A stretch of 64,000 nucleotides of DNA from Candidatus Nitrosopelagicus sp. Lineage in GTDB: Archaea > Thermoproteota > Nitrososphaeria > Nitrososphaerales > Nitrosopumilaceae. Within the stretch, counting starts at the first letter, position 1. The number at the start of each line of letters is the position of its first letter. The notes below the pieces were generated by a model. The model was not told the DNA's origin, made no database searches, and saw nothing but the letters and a program-made list of their open reading frames with translations. The stretch lies in the NCBI GenBank assembly GCA_028242535.1, contig JAOJYB010000002.1, positions 62,001 through 126,000 on the forward strand. Direction: 5' to 3'. Made by a program: the position numbers and the translations under genes. This document shows, one piece after another, positions 1 through 9,183 of this stretch.

Positions 1-1347
1 ATTTAATTCTAATTTATTGAAAAACTCATACGATGAATCTATTGAAAGATCACAGACTTCCATAATATTTTTTGAATTAATTTTTACTGCAAGTGCTTCT
101 GGTTTTAATTTTCTTCCATGGCATGTTAAACACGGCGTATCTCTCATGAATTGTTTTAACCATTCTCTTTTTGCTTCGGAATCTGTTTCCATAAATTTAC
201 GTTGAAGATTATTTAGTACACCTTCAAATGCATCCGTATACTCCCAAAATGACTCGCTATTTTTTGATTCATATGAAAATCTCATCAAATCTTCTGAACC
301 GTGTAATATTATCTTGATGTGTTTTGATTTTATTTGATTAATTGGCGTCATCAAATTAAATCCATATTTTTTCCCAACTGCACGTAGTTCCTGACGTCTA
401 AATGATGAAAATCTGCCGCTCCATGGAACAATCGCTCCATTTAAGATTGATTTTGTTTTATCTGGTATAACTAAATCTGCATCAAATTCCATTTTTACAC
501 CTAGACCGTTACATTGATTGCACATTCCAAATGGTGAATTAAAAGAAAATGTACGTGGTTCTAATTCGCCTACTGTAATTCCACAATGAGGGCATGCATT
601 GTTTTGTGAAAAAATCTTTTCATCTTTTTCTGATGCCACTAAAACAGAGCCCTTTGCAGCTTTTAATGCTGTTTGAATAGCCTCAAAAATTCTACTTTTA
701 TCTGATTTTGAGGCTACAATTCTGTCTACTACGATTTCTATGTTGTGCCACTTTTGTCTATCAAGTTTTGGAAACTCATCGTCAAGTACTATTATCTCTC
801 CATTTACTCTTGCTCTGGAATATCCATCTTTTTTCATTTGTTCAAATAATTTTTCATAGGTTCCTTTTTTTCTTTGAACTAATGGTGCCAAAACAAGAAC
901 TTTCTTCTGGCCAAAATCTTTTATGACTGAATCTGTAATTGATTCAATTGATTGTGATGATATTTTTCTTCCACACTTAGTACAATATGGAATTCCAATT
1001 CTGGCAAATAATAATCTCAAATAATCATAAATTTCTGTAGTTGTTCCTACAGTAGAGCGTGGATTTTTACTAGTTGTTTTTTGTTGAATTGATATTGCAG
1101 GGGATAGTCCATCTATTGAATCAACATCAGGTTTATCCATCATTTCTAAGAATTGTCTTGCGTATGACGAGAGTGATTCGACATAGCGTCTTTGCCCTTC
1201 TGCATAAATTGTATCAAATGCGAGTGTTGATTTCCCGGAACCTGATAATCCACTAATAACGATAATTTTGTTTTTTGGTATATTCACATTGATGTTTTTC
1301 AAATTGTGGTGGCGCGCACCTTTAACTCTTAATTCATCATTATTCAT
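1..1347 (-). CDS. uvrA: UvrA, excinuclease ABC subunit A (N-terminal part, cut by window edge)
   Basis: DNA-damage recognition ATPase of nucleotide excision repair, partner of UvrB. The frame is open from the ATG at 1345-1347 to base 1, giving 449 codons of a protein usually about 940 residues long, so the C-terminal half lies outside the window. It starts [19 protein letters not shown], followed by a Walker A motif GLSGSGKST at about residues 33-41. CxxC pairs (CTKCG and CPHCG) form the zinc module in the UvrB-binding region, and FSFNSPFG follows. The start codon overlaps the uvrB stop (ATGAATAA), so uvrB and uvrA are probably co-transcribed and translationally coupled. The Uvr system is patchily distributed in archaea and usually regarded as bacterial in origin. 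Confidence 0.95.
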   Translation of the reverse strand, partial: MNNDELRVKGARHHNLKNINVNIPKNKIIVISGLSGSGKSTLAFDTIYAEGQRRYVESLSSYARQFLEMMDKPDVDSIDGLSPAISIQQKTTSKNPRSTVGTTTEIYDYLRLLFARIGIPYCTKCGRKISSQSIESITDSVIKDFGQKKVLVLAPLVQRKKGTYEKLFEQMKKDGYSRARVNGEIIVLDDEFPKLDRQKWHNIEIVVDRIVASKSDKSRIFEAIQTALKAAKGSVLVASEKDEKIFSQNNACPHCGITVGELEPRTFSFNSPFGMCNQCNGLGVKMEFDADLVIPDKTKSILNGAIVPWSGRFSSFRRQELRAVGKKYGFNLMTPINQIKSKHIKIILHGSEDLMRFSYESKNSESFWEYTDAFEGVLNNLQRKFMETDSEAKREWLKQFMRDTPCLTCHGRKLKPEALAVKINSKNIMEVCDLSIDSSYEFFNKLELN

Positions 1348-3277
1348 CTTTTTGTAACTCCTTTTCAATTCTTTTTATTTTATCTCTACATCTTATTGCA
1401 TTTTCAAAGTCTAAATCTTCTGCAAATACTTTCATTTGCATTTCAACTTCAATTTTTTGTTTACCTAAATCTGTCTTTGATTTGTTTTTTATTTCATCTA
1501 ACTCTGTTTCTTGTTCTGGTATTGATTTGATAATTGTTTTAGGTGTAATATTATGTATCTCATTATATTTAATCTGTTTTTGACGTCTTCTTTCTGTTTC
1601 AGCAATTGCAGCTTTCATTGATTTAGTTACATTGTCTGCATACATGATCACTTTTCCTTCTACATGTCTTGCAGCTCTGCCACAGGTCTGAATGAGACTA
1701 GTGTCATTTCGTAAAAATCCTTCTTTATCTGCATCTAATATTGCTACAAGTGAAACCTCTGGAATGTCTAGGCCTTCTCTTAGTAAGTTTATGCCTACTA
1801 GTACATCAAATTCACCTAATCTTAATTGCCTGATTAATTCCGTTCTTTGCAATCCTTCAATTTCTGAATGAAGATATCGTACTCTTACCTCCTTTTTTGA
1901 CAGATATTCGGCCAAATCTTCGGCCATTCTTTTAGTTAGCGTAGTTACTAATGTACGCTCATTTTTTTCTGCTCTAATAGAAACTTCTCTAATTAAATCA
2001 TCCATCTGACCTTGTGATTTTCTAATTTCAACATTTGGTTCAATTAACCCTGTAGGTCTTACAAGTTGTTCGACAATTTGATTTGATCTTTTCTTTTCGT
2101 ATTCTCCTGGTGTCGCTGATACAAAAATCACATCTTTGAGTTTTTTTTCAAACTCTTCAAACTTTAATGGTCTATTATCAAATGCACTAGGTAATCTGAA
2201 TCCATAATCTATTAATGATTTTTTTCTTGAAAAATCTCCTTTGTACATACCATGTAACTGTGGAAGTGTAACATGTGATTCATCAATTACTAATAAGAAT
2301 TCTTTTCCAAAAAAATCTAATAAACAAAATGCAGGTTCTCCTGGGTCCCTTCCATCAAAATGTCTAGAGTAATTTTCAATACCTGAACAGTATCCGAGTT
2401 CTTCAATCATTTCTAAATCATATTTAGTACGCATCTCCAATCTTTGTTTTTCTAGTTCTGGTAAGGTGCTTAGTGATTTTTTCAACTCACTTTTGATTGA
2501 TTTTACCGCCTTATCTCGAATATCTTTTGCGATAAGGTAATGCTTTGCTGGAAAAATTTTGAATATTTCTACATCTTTTTTTACATCTAATGATACATTG
2601 TCTAAAATTAATATTTTTTCAATCTCATCTCCAAATAATGAAATTCGTATTACATCTTGTGAATATGCTGGTATGACATCTAACGTATCTCCTTTAACTC
2701 TAAAATTTCCTGGTATAAGTTCTACATCATTTCTTTCATATCTCGCATTGATTAATTTTTTAATTATTTCTGTTCGAGAAATTTTCTCATTTTTATTTAA
2801 TGTAATTGCCATATCTTCCCATTCTTTTGGTGAACCAAGTGAATAGATGCATGATACTGTTGAAATGATAATTGTAGGTTCTCCTGAAAGAAGCATTGCG
2901 GTAGCTTCTAGTCTCAATTTTTCAATTTTTTCATTAATCTGTGTATCTTTTTCTATGTATGTGTCTGTTTGTGGCAGATAACTTTCTGGTTGATAATAAT
3001 CATAATAACTCACAAAGTATCCCACATTGTTTTTTGGAAAAAACTGTTTTAATTCTGAATAAAGCTGTGCTGCTAATGTTTTGTTATGTGATATGATTAA
3101 TGCATTTTTTCCTGTATTTGCTATTACATTTGCAACTGTGAATGTTTTACCACTACCTGTTACTCCTAATAATGTCTGATTCATTCTGGTCTTGGAGCCT
3201 TTTACAAGATCATCAATTGCTTGTGGCTGATCTCCTGTAGGTAAAAATTCTGAATTTATCTCAAATTTTTGCATCAA
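1340..3277 (-). CDS. uvrB: UvrB, excinuclease ABC subunit B
   Basis: Damage-verification helicase-like subunit of the UvrABC excinuclease. Full-length at 645 residues. Walker A GVTGSGKT lies at residues 38-45. The beta-hairpin that clamps DNA ([12 protein letters not shown]) is near residue 92, and the Walker B-like VIDESH near 330. Helicase motifs such as [12 protein letters not shown] and QTCGRAARH are in the second RecA-like domain. A C-terminal UVR motif ([17 protein letters not shown]) that normally contacts UvrC lies near 610-635. Two adjacent Met codons open the frame and either could start. It is the first gene of uvrB-uvrA; no uvrC is in the window. Confidence 0.97.
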   Translation of the reverse strand: MMQKFEINSEFLPTGDQPQAIDDLVKGSKTRMNQTLLGVTGSGKTFTVANVIANTGKNALIISHNKTLAAQLYSELKQFFPKNNVGYFVSYYDYYQPESYLPQTDTYIEKDTQINEKIEKLRLEATAMLLSGEPTIIISTVSCIYSLGSPKEWEDMAITLNKNEKISRTEIIKKLINARYERNDVELIPGNFRVKGDTLDVIPAYSQDVIRISLFGDEIEKILILDNVSLDVKKDVEIFKIFPAKHYLIAKDIRDKAVKSIKSELKKSLSTLPELEKQRLEMRTKYDLEMIEELGYCSGIENYSRHFDGRDPGEPAFCLLDFFGKEFLLVIDESHVTLPQLHGMYKGDFSRKKSLIDYGFRLPSAFDNRPLKFEEFEKKLKDVIFVSATPGEYEKKRSNQIVEQLVRPTGLIEPNVEIRKSQGQMDDLIREVSIRAEKNERTLVTTLTKRMAEDLAEYLSKKEVRVRYLHSEIEGLQRTELIRQLRLGEFDVLVGINLLREGLDIPEVSLVAILDADKEGFLRNDTSLIQTCGRAARHVEGKVIMYADNVTKSMKAAIAETERRRQKQIKYNEIHNITPKTIIKSIPEQETELDEIKNKSKTDLGKQKIEVEMQMKVFAEDLDFENAIRCRDKIKRIEKELQKDE

Positions 3278-3319
3278 TTACTATTGTTTTGAAGAAAAAA
3301 TATAGCTAACGATGGAATT

Positions 3320-4291
3320 CTAGCAAACTGCTTCTCTAACTGTTTGTCCTGGGAAGTTTTTATCAAACCAATCCTTGTATTTTTGCTCATTATCGTATCG
3401 ATCTAGGTAGTGCTGTAAGTCTTTTTCAGGATCTGGGAATCCAGGAATTCTTATTTCTTTATCTCCCATTTGTGGAACCAAAACTTCTCTAACTGTTTGT
3501 CCTGGGAAGTTTTTATCAAACCAATCCTTGTATTTTTGCTCATTATCGTATCGATCTTGATAATAATTCAAATCTTTTCCTGGTGAAGGAAAATTAGGAA
3601 CTTTGGTAGATGAAACTAATTGTATATTATCCTGACATGTAATTCTCTCTTCTACTTCCGTATTTGATGAAAACAAATCTGAACTACTGCCCATATATGC
3701 TGCACCTCCACCAATTATAATTACTGCAATCAGTCCTATGACAATTCCTGTTGCTTTTCCTTTCCTTGATTTTCTTACACTAGTATGATCTGCCTCTACA
3801 TGTTCTATGAATTTCTCTTCTATTGTTGGCTCTTTTGATGCCAACTCTTCTTTTCTTGGCTGTGATGCCAACTCTTCTTTTCTTGGCTGTGATTCATTTT
3901 TAGTTTGTGCTCCACAATTAGTACAAAATGTATTCCCCTCTAAAATTTTACTTCCACATTTACTACAAGAATTTGAAATATCCTTTGATAATCTTCTATC
4001 TGTACTTGGTTTGATATACGGGTCTCTTGTTTTTGCTTTAACCTCTGTAATCTTAAATGATGATTCTGTCGACTTTCTAATTCTTGGAATCTTAGTTTCT
4101 TTCATCTTACTTGTCATTTGTCTATGCCTTGGAGTCAAATACTGCTCAACTAGTGCATCAACATATTTTCTATCTTGCATTGAAATCATACTTCTTTTTT
4201 GAAATGATTTGATAATCTGCTTTAATCTGTCTGGATTTCCCTTTCCTATTTCTAGGAGTTTTAGTGCATCATCTATAGTTGAATCTGACAT
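3320..4291 (-). CDS. Zinc-ribbon membrane protein with duplicated C-terminal motif
   Basis: Function unknown. 323 residues, read as follows. The N-terminal part is basic and helical. A zinc ribbon (CSKCG, then CTNCG) lies near 109-126. A nine-residue tandem repeat (QPRKEELAS twice) lies near 134-152. One hydrophobic segment rich in Ile, Val and Gly lies near 180-200. The C-terminal part is probably outside the membrane and carries two copies of a module reading DRYDNEQKYKDWFDKNFPGQ and TVRE, near 245-269 and 296-320. A diverged copy of this module is in the surface protein at 27971-29086. The topology suggests a zinc-ribbon sensor or scaffold inside and a short repeated domain outside; that is inference. 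It follows uvrB upstream on the same strand but has a 42-base gap. Confidence 0.8.
   Translation of the reverse strand: MSDSTIDDALKLLEIGKGNPDRLKQIIKSFQKRSMISMQDRKYVDALVEQYLTPRHRQMTSKMKETKIPRIRKSTESSFKITEVKAKTRDPYIKPSTDRRLSKDISNSCSKCGSKILEGNTFCTNCGAQTKNESQPRKEELASQPRKEELASKEPTIEEKFIEHVEADHTSVRKSRKGKATGIVIGLIAVIIIGGGAAYMGSSSDLFSSNTEVEERITCQDNIQLVSSTKVPNFPSPGKDLNYYQDRYDNEQKYKDWFDKNFPGQTVREVLVPQMGDKEIRIPGFPDPEKDLQHYLDRYDNEQKYKDWFDKNFPGQTVREAVC
3331..3404. repeat. 74-bp direct repeat, copy 1
   Basis: Inside the zinc-ribbon membrane protein gene, a 74-base stretch starting cttctctaactgtttgtcct is identical to 3484-3557. It encodes the second copy of the DRYDNEQKYKDWF module. Identity at every synonymous site points to a recent duplication or gene conversion. 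Confidence 0.95.
3484..3557. repeat. 74-bp direct repeat, copy 2
   Basis: Partner of 3331-3404, the same sequence at every base, with the two copies 153 bases apart in phase. It encodes the first module of the pair. Confidence 0.95.
3837..3890. repeat. 27-bp tandem duplication
   Basis: Two back-to-back identical 27-base units (gatgccaactcttcttttct followed by tggctgt) in frame inside the same gene. They encode the repeated QPRKEELAS segment between the zinc ribbon and the membrane helix. Confidence 0.9.
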
Positions 4292-4334
4292 GTACTTAGT
4301 GCTGTATTGAAATGTTTATAAAAATTGGTACTGA

Positions 4335-4967
4335 CTACCACTCTTCATCTGTCTTCAAGACTGGTTTTCCACTCTCTATGGCAAATCCCATGATTTCCAA
4401 TGTGTCTTGCGCTGTTTTTGAATTTCTAATTAAAATGTTCTCTGCAAGTTCAATTCGTTTCTGTTTTGACATGTTTTGACCAATTTTGTACTTACCGTTC
4501 ATCTCTTTTGGTATAATCTTGATTACTACTACTTCATTGAGAACTTGCATGTTTTCTCTCATAGGCTCATATTTGCCCTCTGGTTGGTATTTTTTCATCA
4601 GTGCATTGAGTGCAAGAGCCTTTTCTGTTGAGTCACTGACTATGGCAGCTTCTCCTTTTATCACTACGCTGATGTATAATGTATCTGCTAATGATGCGTC
4701 ATTAGGATCAAAAAAATATGATGGCAAAAACTCTAAATTTCTATCTACTTCAAACCCTACTTTGGAATTTCGTTTAACATTATCTAGTTTTTCACCTCTT
4801 ATGTGAGAATGCATGTATACTATGTTATTGATTAAAACAAAATTCATAGGAATGATTTGTGGATATCCATTCTTGTCTATACTGGAAATTCTCCCAGTCT
4901 GTTCTTCATTTAGAAATTGAATAATCTTATCTTTAGACTTGATAACTAATTTTCCTAATAACTGCAT
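4335..4967 (-). CDS. Pyridoxamine 5'-phosphate oxidase-family (split-barrel flavin-binding) protein
   Basis: Small flavin- or F420-binding split-barrel protein, 210 residues. The N-terminal half has the family pattern: a helix ending in FLNEEQTGRISSIDKNGYPQ, then strands PMNFVLINNIVYMHS and GEKLDNVKRNSKVGFEVD, then ISVVIKGEAAIV. The C-terminal 60 residues (after EMNGKYKIGQNMSKQKRI) are an extra helical segment. Members bind FMN, F420 or heme, and the substrate cannot be read from the sequence. It sits 27 bases downstream of the F420-dependent-type oxidoreductase on the same strand, which fits a flavin/deazaflavin redox pair (inference). Confidence 0.8.
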   Translation of the reverse strand: MQLLGKLVIKSKDKIIQFLNEEQTGRISSIDKNGYPQIIPMNFVLINNIVYMHSHIRGEKLDNVKRNSKVGFEVDRNLEFLPSYFFDPNDASLADTLYISVVIKGEAAIVSDSTEKALALNALMKKYQPEGKYEPMRENMQVLNEVVVIKIIPKEMNGKYKIGQNMSKQKRIELAENILIRNSKTAQDTLEIMGFAIESGKPVLKTDEEW

Positions 4968-4994
4968 ATGACTAGAATTTCTTTGTCAGTTAAA

Positions 4995-6098
4995 TTATTT
5001 TTCTTGATCTTTAAAGTATGGAATCACTTTACTGGCAAACTTGTCAATAGAACCAAAGTAATTTGAACCCCAGAATCTTACTACGAAATGATTTACTCCT
5101 GCTTTAAGGAATTTCTCGAATACTTCAATTACATCGTCGGGGGTACCAACTCCTGTTGACGATCTTGCAATTTTATCTGGGATGGTTGTTGCGGCTTCTC
5201 TCATCTTCACAATCCAATCTTGATTTGACATTGAATATTCTGTAAAGTATTTCTTAAAATCAAATCCTTCCACTTCTTTTAATCCGTGAACTCTAAGAAT
5301 CTCTGGTTTAAACAAACTAACTTTTACTGCTTCTTTCATCTTTGCCCAAGATGTTTCTGCATCATCTGAAAAGTATACGTCGATGTCTAGTGCCATCTGA
5401 AAATCTTGTTTTTCTTCTTCAGTTCGTCCATTTTCGTTCATTGAATTTACAATCTGATCTTTATGATCTTCAAACAATTCTGGTGTGTATCCAATTGGCA
5501 ACCACCCATCTCCATACTTACCTGTCATCTTTAGAGTACGTGGTCCTCCGGATGCCATGTAAATTGGAACATGTGGTTGTCTTATTGATTTTGCTTGTAG
5601 ACATGCTTCTGTTAATTGATAATACTTTCCTTCCCAGGTTTTTCTATTATCTGGGTCTGAATCATAAAGTTGTTTTATGATTTGTAATTGTTCTTCAAAT
5701 TTTGACACTGGTTTATCAAATGGAATGTTGAATTCTTTTAGATTTTGTGCTTCTCCTGCACCAATTCCTAGTGTTCCTCTTCCTTTTGATAATCTATCTA
5801 GTGTAATTGATGCCAATGCAATATTTGATGGATGTCTTCTTAATGCATCTGTTACACATGTTCCTAATTCTACATTGTTCGTTACTGCTGCAATTCCTGC
5901 AAGCATAACCCATGGGTCATTTACAATTGCTTTACTCCACTGTGGAACATTTGAGTGGTCCATATACCAAATCGAATGATAACCTGTTTTGTCTGCAAGA
6001 CTACATGCTGTTAAAATCTGGTCTTCGGTTAATCCTAATCTTGCAACATTCAATCCATTTTGAATTCCGAATTTGAGCATTTTCCTGAAACTATTCAA
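4995..6098 (-). CDS. LLM-class (luciferase-like, F420/FMN-dependent) oxidoreductase
   Basis: 367 residues with the TIM-barrel architecture of the luciferase-like monooxygenase and F420-dependent reductase class. Markers are FGIQNGLNVARLGLTEDQI, GYHSIWYMDH, DPWVMLAGIAAVTNNVELGT, HPSNIALASITLDRLSKGR and GIGAGEAQNLKEF. This last pattern is typical of methylenetetrahydromethanopterin reductase (Mer) relatives and F420-dependent glucose-6-phosphate dehydrogenases. Thaumarchaeota make F420 and carry several paralogues; the substrate is unknown. The Met at residue 7 (MLKFGIQN) is an alternative start that fits the family N-terminus better. The PNPOx-like gene follows on the same strand. Confidence 0.85.
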   Translation of the reverse strand: MNSFRKMLKFGIQNGLNVARLGLTEDQILTACSLADKTGYHSIWYMDHSNVPQWSKAIVNDPWVMLAGIAAVTNNVELGTCVTDALRRHPSNIALASITLDRLSKGRGTLGIGAGEAQNLKEFNIPFDKPVSKFEEQLQIIKQLYDSDPDNRKTWEGKYYQLTEACLQAKSIRQPHVPIYMASGGPRTLKMTGKYGDGWLPIGYTPELFEDHKDQIVNSMNENGRTEEEKQDFQMALDIDVYFSDDAETSWAKMKEAVKVSLFKPEILRVHGLKEVEGFDFKKYFTEYSMSNQDWIVKMREAATTIPDKIARSSTGVGTPDDVIEVFEKFLKAGVNHFVVRFWGSNYFGSIDKFASKVIPYFKDQEK

Positions 6099-6169
6099 AA
6101 ATGGCTGTTAATAAAGCATAGCGGTTTTATTTGTCACTAGTAAATAAAATATAAAAAATAAATAATATT

Positions 6170-7114
6170 TTAGAGATTTCCGGCTTTAATATCGTTAAGA
6201 CATTTTACAACGTCTTCTTTTGAAATTGGAATTGGATTTGGATCCAAATGACCTTTGTCTGTCATTACAACATCTGCTGCTTGATCAACATCTGCTTTAA
6301 GTTCTAATTTGTCAAATCCCATCTTCTCGATAATTTCTTTGAATCTATCGTAAAATATTGATTTGTTATGTTTGTGGGCAACTGTGGTACATGATGAAAG
6401 TGAATAACCGTGTGGTACCCCTTCATTTGAAAAGACATATGATAATGCATGTCCTAATGTAGTTGAACAGTTTCCAAAGCCCATTCCTGATAACATCGAT
6501 CCATATGGATAATTCTCTGGTTTATCATTCATTATTGCATCATATAATACGTCGAATGCTTGTTTACACAATGTTTTGGTAAGGTCGTTTCCAAGTTTAC
6601 TATCATAACCTTCTGTTGCTTGTGCACATGCATCACATACCGAACTTTTGATAACTTGCTCAGGTGTTCCGTTCATAAAGTATGAATCAATTACTGCTCT
6701 GTCTGCAAGGAATCTATCTTCTCGGAGTAATTTCTTTTTTCCGTCAAATTTTAGAACACAATATGTTGTCATTTCTGCTCCTGTGCCAAACGTTGTAGGA
6801 ATTAGAATTTTCTCTACACCAATTTCTGAAGCTGCATATTTTACAACATCCATTGAACTTCCTCCTCCTAATCCAATCATTGCACTAATGTTTTTAGATT
6901 TGTATTCTTCAATTACTTCTTTAACCATTTCAATTGATGGTTCTGGTTGAACCTTGTCAAACAACAAGTAATCTTGTATACCCATTCTTCCTAACCACTT
7001 GTCAGATAATTCTGGAGGGACTGTTGTTACTACTAACGCATTTTTTGGATATTCAGCCTGTGACAATGCATCTTCCCCAAATTGAATTACTTTAGGAATT
7101 CTTACTGTATTCAT
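6170..7114 (-). CDS. Iron-containing (class III) alcohol dehydrogenase; candidate semialdehyde reductase
   Basis: NAD(P)-dependent Fe-ADH fold, 314 residues, shorter than the usual roughly 380. The dinucleotide-binding segment is MIGLGGGSSMDVVKYAA, followed by PTTFGTGAEMT. Metal ligands are readable as Asp in SSVCDACAQATEGYDS and His in TTLGHALSYVF and VPHGYS. From memory, a class III alcohol dehydrogenase of this kind reduces malonic and succinic semialdehyde in the Nitrosopumilus 3-hydroxypropionate/4-hydroxybutyrate cycle, so that role is proposed here; it is not proven by the sequence. Divergent from glycerate kinase, with its own TATA box. Confidence 0.85.
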   Translation of the reverse strand: MNTVRIPKVIQFGEDALSQAEYPKNALVVTTVPPELSDKWLGRMGIQDYLLFDKVQPEPSIEMVKEVIEEYKSKNISAMIGLGGGSSMDVVKYAASEIGVEKILIPTTFGTGAEMTTYCVLKFDGKKKLLREDRFLADRAVIDSYFMNGTPEQVIKSSVCDACAQATEGYDSKLGNDLTKTLCKQAFDVLYDAIMNDKPENYPYGSMLSGMGFGNCSTTLGHALSYVFSNEGVPHGYSLSSCTTVAHKHNKSIFYDRFKEIIEKMGFDKLELKADVDQAADVVMTDKGHLDPNPIPISKEDVVKCLNDIKAGNL

Positions 7115-7136
7115 ATTTCATGTAAAATAACTATTC

Positions 7137-7146
7137 TTTTTATACC
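7137..7146 (-). promoter_or_regulatory. TATA box for the iron alcohol dehydrogenase
   Basis: On the minus strand the sequence reads ggtataaaaag, centred about 27 bases upstream of the ATG at 7114. This is the spacing of a leaderless archaeal transcript. Confidence 0.6.
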
Positions 7147-7191
7147 TTCCAATATCAAAAACTTAAGTTATTTTCATTTAACCATAGTTAA

Positions 7192-8469
7192 TTGATCAAA
7201 AAACCATCAAAATTAACTCTTAATGCTAATTTTCAAGCAGTACTCTCAATATTGGATGAGGGTTTAGAATCATCACATCCGTCTGTTTATTTAAAAAACT
7301 ATGTTCTCAAAAACCAAATCTTATTTTCAACTTCTAAAATAGATCTCAAAAAATTTAATCAAAAATTTCTAATTGCAATTGGAAAATCAGCTGGCACCAT
7401 GGCAGAATATGTTTCAAAAAAAATTAATTTCAATAAAGGACTTGTTGTAGTTCCAAAAGGCATAACTCCTAAACTAAAAAAATCAATTGAAATTATTAAT
7501 GCTGGTCATCCTATTCCGAATCACAACAGTCTCAAAGCTGGTAAAAACTTGATCTCATTTTTGAGTCAAACTGAGAAAAATGATTTTGTGTTATTTTTGA
7601 TATCTGGCGGTGGTTCTGCGTTGTCAGTTCTTCCTGATTCTATTTCCCTTCGTGATAAAATAATTGTAAATCAAATTCTGATTAGATCAGGTGCTAACAT
7701 TAACGAAATTGCATGTATTCGCAAGCATTTGTCTTTGATTAAAGGAGGGCGTCTAATTCAAAATATGAATTGTGCTGGAATATCTCTTCTTGTATCTGAT
7801 GTTATAGGTAATAATATTGGTTCAATCTCGTCTGGAATAACATATTGTGACAAATCCACATTCTCCGACTCACTCAAGATTATCAAAAAATTCTCTCTTC
7901 AGAACAAGTTACCACAATCTGCAATAGAAATTCTGAAATCTGGACTGAAAGGTGAAATTTCTGAAACTCCAAAAAAACCTCGCATCAAAAATATTATAAT
8001 TTTAAACAATACTTCATGTCTTTCAAAAATGAAAAATAAATCTAAAACGCTAGGACTCAAAACATATGTAATGCCAAACATTACTGGTAATCTTAATCAA
8101 GTTACAAAAATGATTGCTTCCAGAGCGTTAAATTCAAAAAATAATTGTATTGTATTCGGTGGAGAACCAACTGTCACTGTAACTGGAACTGGAAAAGGTG
8201 GGCGTAATCAAGAACTTGTATTACGTTTGTATGAAAAACTAAAAAATCAAAAATTTAAATTTACAATTGCATCTATTGGAACGGATGGAATTGATGGAAA
8301 TACAAAATTTGCTGGAGCTCTATTTTCCACTGAGTATGAATGTGATGGTAAATCATATCTAAAAAATAATGACTCATCATCATTTTTTAAAAAGTATGGA
8401 GGATTGATTAAAACAGGTATTACTCAAAACAATGTAAATGATATAGGTGTAATTCTCAGACATAACTAA
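7192..8469 (+). CDS. Glycerate kinase (GckA/MOFRL family)
   Basis: Phosphorylates D-glycerate, in archaea usually giving 2-phosphoglycerate. 425 residues. The family landmarks are IGKSAGTMAEYVSKKI, GHPIPNHNSLKAGKNL, FLISGGGSALSVLP, CIRKHLSLIKGGRL and LLVSDVIGN. The C-terminal MOFRL domain is GGEPTVTVTGTGKGGRNQEL and IGTDGIDGNTKFAGAL. The start is TTG at 7192, with a palindromic TATA-like element (aacttaagtt, 7160-7169) about 26 bases upstream. No ATG gives a full-length N-terminus. The 3' end overlaps the convergent RNase H-like gene by 14 bases. Confidence 0.9.
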   Translation: MIKKPSKLTLNANFQAVLSILDEGLESSHPSVYLKNYVLKNQILFSTSKIDLKKFNQKFLIAIGKSAGTMAEYVSKKINFNKGLVVVPKGITPKLKKSIEIINAGHPIPNHNSLKAGKNLISFLSQTEKNDFVLFLISGGGSALSVLPDSISLRDKIIVNQILIRSGANINEIACIRKHLSLIKGGRLIQNMNCAGISLLVSDVIGNNIGSISSGITYCDKSTFSDSLKIIKKFSLQNKLPQSAIEILKSGLKGEISETPKKPRIKNIIILNNTSCLSKMKNKSKTLGLKTYVMPNITGNLNQVTKMIASRALNSKNNCIVFGGEPTVTVTGTGKGGRNQELVLRLYEKLKNQKFKFTIASIGTDGIDGNTKFAGALFSTEYECDGKSYLKNNDSSSFFKKYGGLIKTGITQNNVNDIGVILRHN

Positions 8470-8899
8470 AAGAATCTCTTCCTGCAGTATCTTTTCCTTT
8501 TGCAAAAAGATGTCTTGTTGATAAATTCTCTTTCGTATCTATTAATTGAAACTTCATCTTCAACTTACGATGTTCTGTTAATTGATTAATGAAGTGTATC
8601 TTATCATTAATTATTTGGTTTTCTGATTTTTTTCCTTCAGTAAAAGTTTCATACACCATTTTAGAATCACACATTACATCGACTTGATCATTGTCTTTTA
8701 TGATATACACGCCTAATCCCCAGTAAATTCCAATATGTAATGCGATAAACTTTGATTCTTCAGTAGCTTTGACGTCTAATTTTCCTCCAGACAAATATGC
8801 TGGTGGATGGGCTCTAATCTGCTCTGCAAGCTTTTCGCCAGTTCTAATTGTCCATGAATACTCTTTCACGTTTCCATCAAAGAAAATATCATGTTTCAT
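8456..8899 (-). CDS. RNase H-like fold protein
   Basis: 147 residues resembling a compact ribonuclease HI-type domain. FFDGNV supplies the first acidic residue on strand 1, ATEESKFIALHIGIYW the Glu on helix A, and VMCDSKMVYETF the next Asp. A terminal AKGKDTAGRD could supply the last. The spacing matches the D-E-D-D order of RNase H enzymes, but the strands are diverged and activity is unproven. In archaea such proteins remove RNA from RNA:DNA hybrids. A TATA-like element (minus-strand aaattaaatag, near 8926) sits about 27 bases upstream of the ATG. Confidence 0.65.
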   Translation of the reverse strand: MKHDIFFDGNVKEYSWTIRTGEKLAEQIRAHPPAYLSGGKLDVKATEESKFIALHIGIYWGLGVYIIKDNDQVDVMCDSKMVYETFTEGKKSENQIINDKIHFINQLTEHRKLKMKFQLIDTKENLSTRHLFAKGKDTAGRDSFSYV

Positions 8900-8975
8900 A
8901 TGTCAATCAAAAAGGTGTTTTTTGTCTATTTAATTTGTATTCTGGTCTTAATGATCCATATTGAAATTAATTTTC

Positions 8976-9182
8976 ATGATGAAGTCACATAATTTCTTTA
9001 GAAAAATGGTTGATGAATTAGTAGAATTCTCTGCACATGATCCTGAATTGGCTGATGGAATAAAATGGTTAGATATTCAGGCTCAAAAAAAGGGAATTAC
9101 ATTTTATGATATGGTCTTTGAAGTCTTGTACAGTCATGACGTTACATCAAAAGCCAAAAACTGGTTAAAAACAAGAAATTAA
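8976..9182 (+). CDS. Conserved-looking small hypothetical protein
   Basis: Not recognised. 68 residues from the ATG at 8976; an upstream TTG at 8961 would add five residues. Mixed helical character (KMVDELVEFSAHDPELADGI, then GITFYDMVFEVLY), ending KAKNWLKTRN. No membrane segment or metal motif. It lies between the RNase H-like gene (divergent) and citrate synthase (convergent, 1 base apart). Confidence 0.6.
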   Translation: MMKSHNFFRKMVDELVEFSAHDPELADGIKWLDIQAQKKGITFYDMVFEVLYSHDVTSKAKNWLKTRN

Positions 9183-9183
9183 T

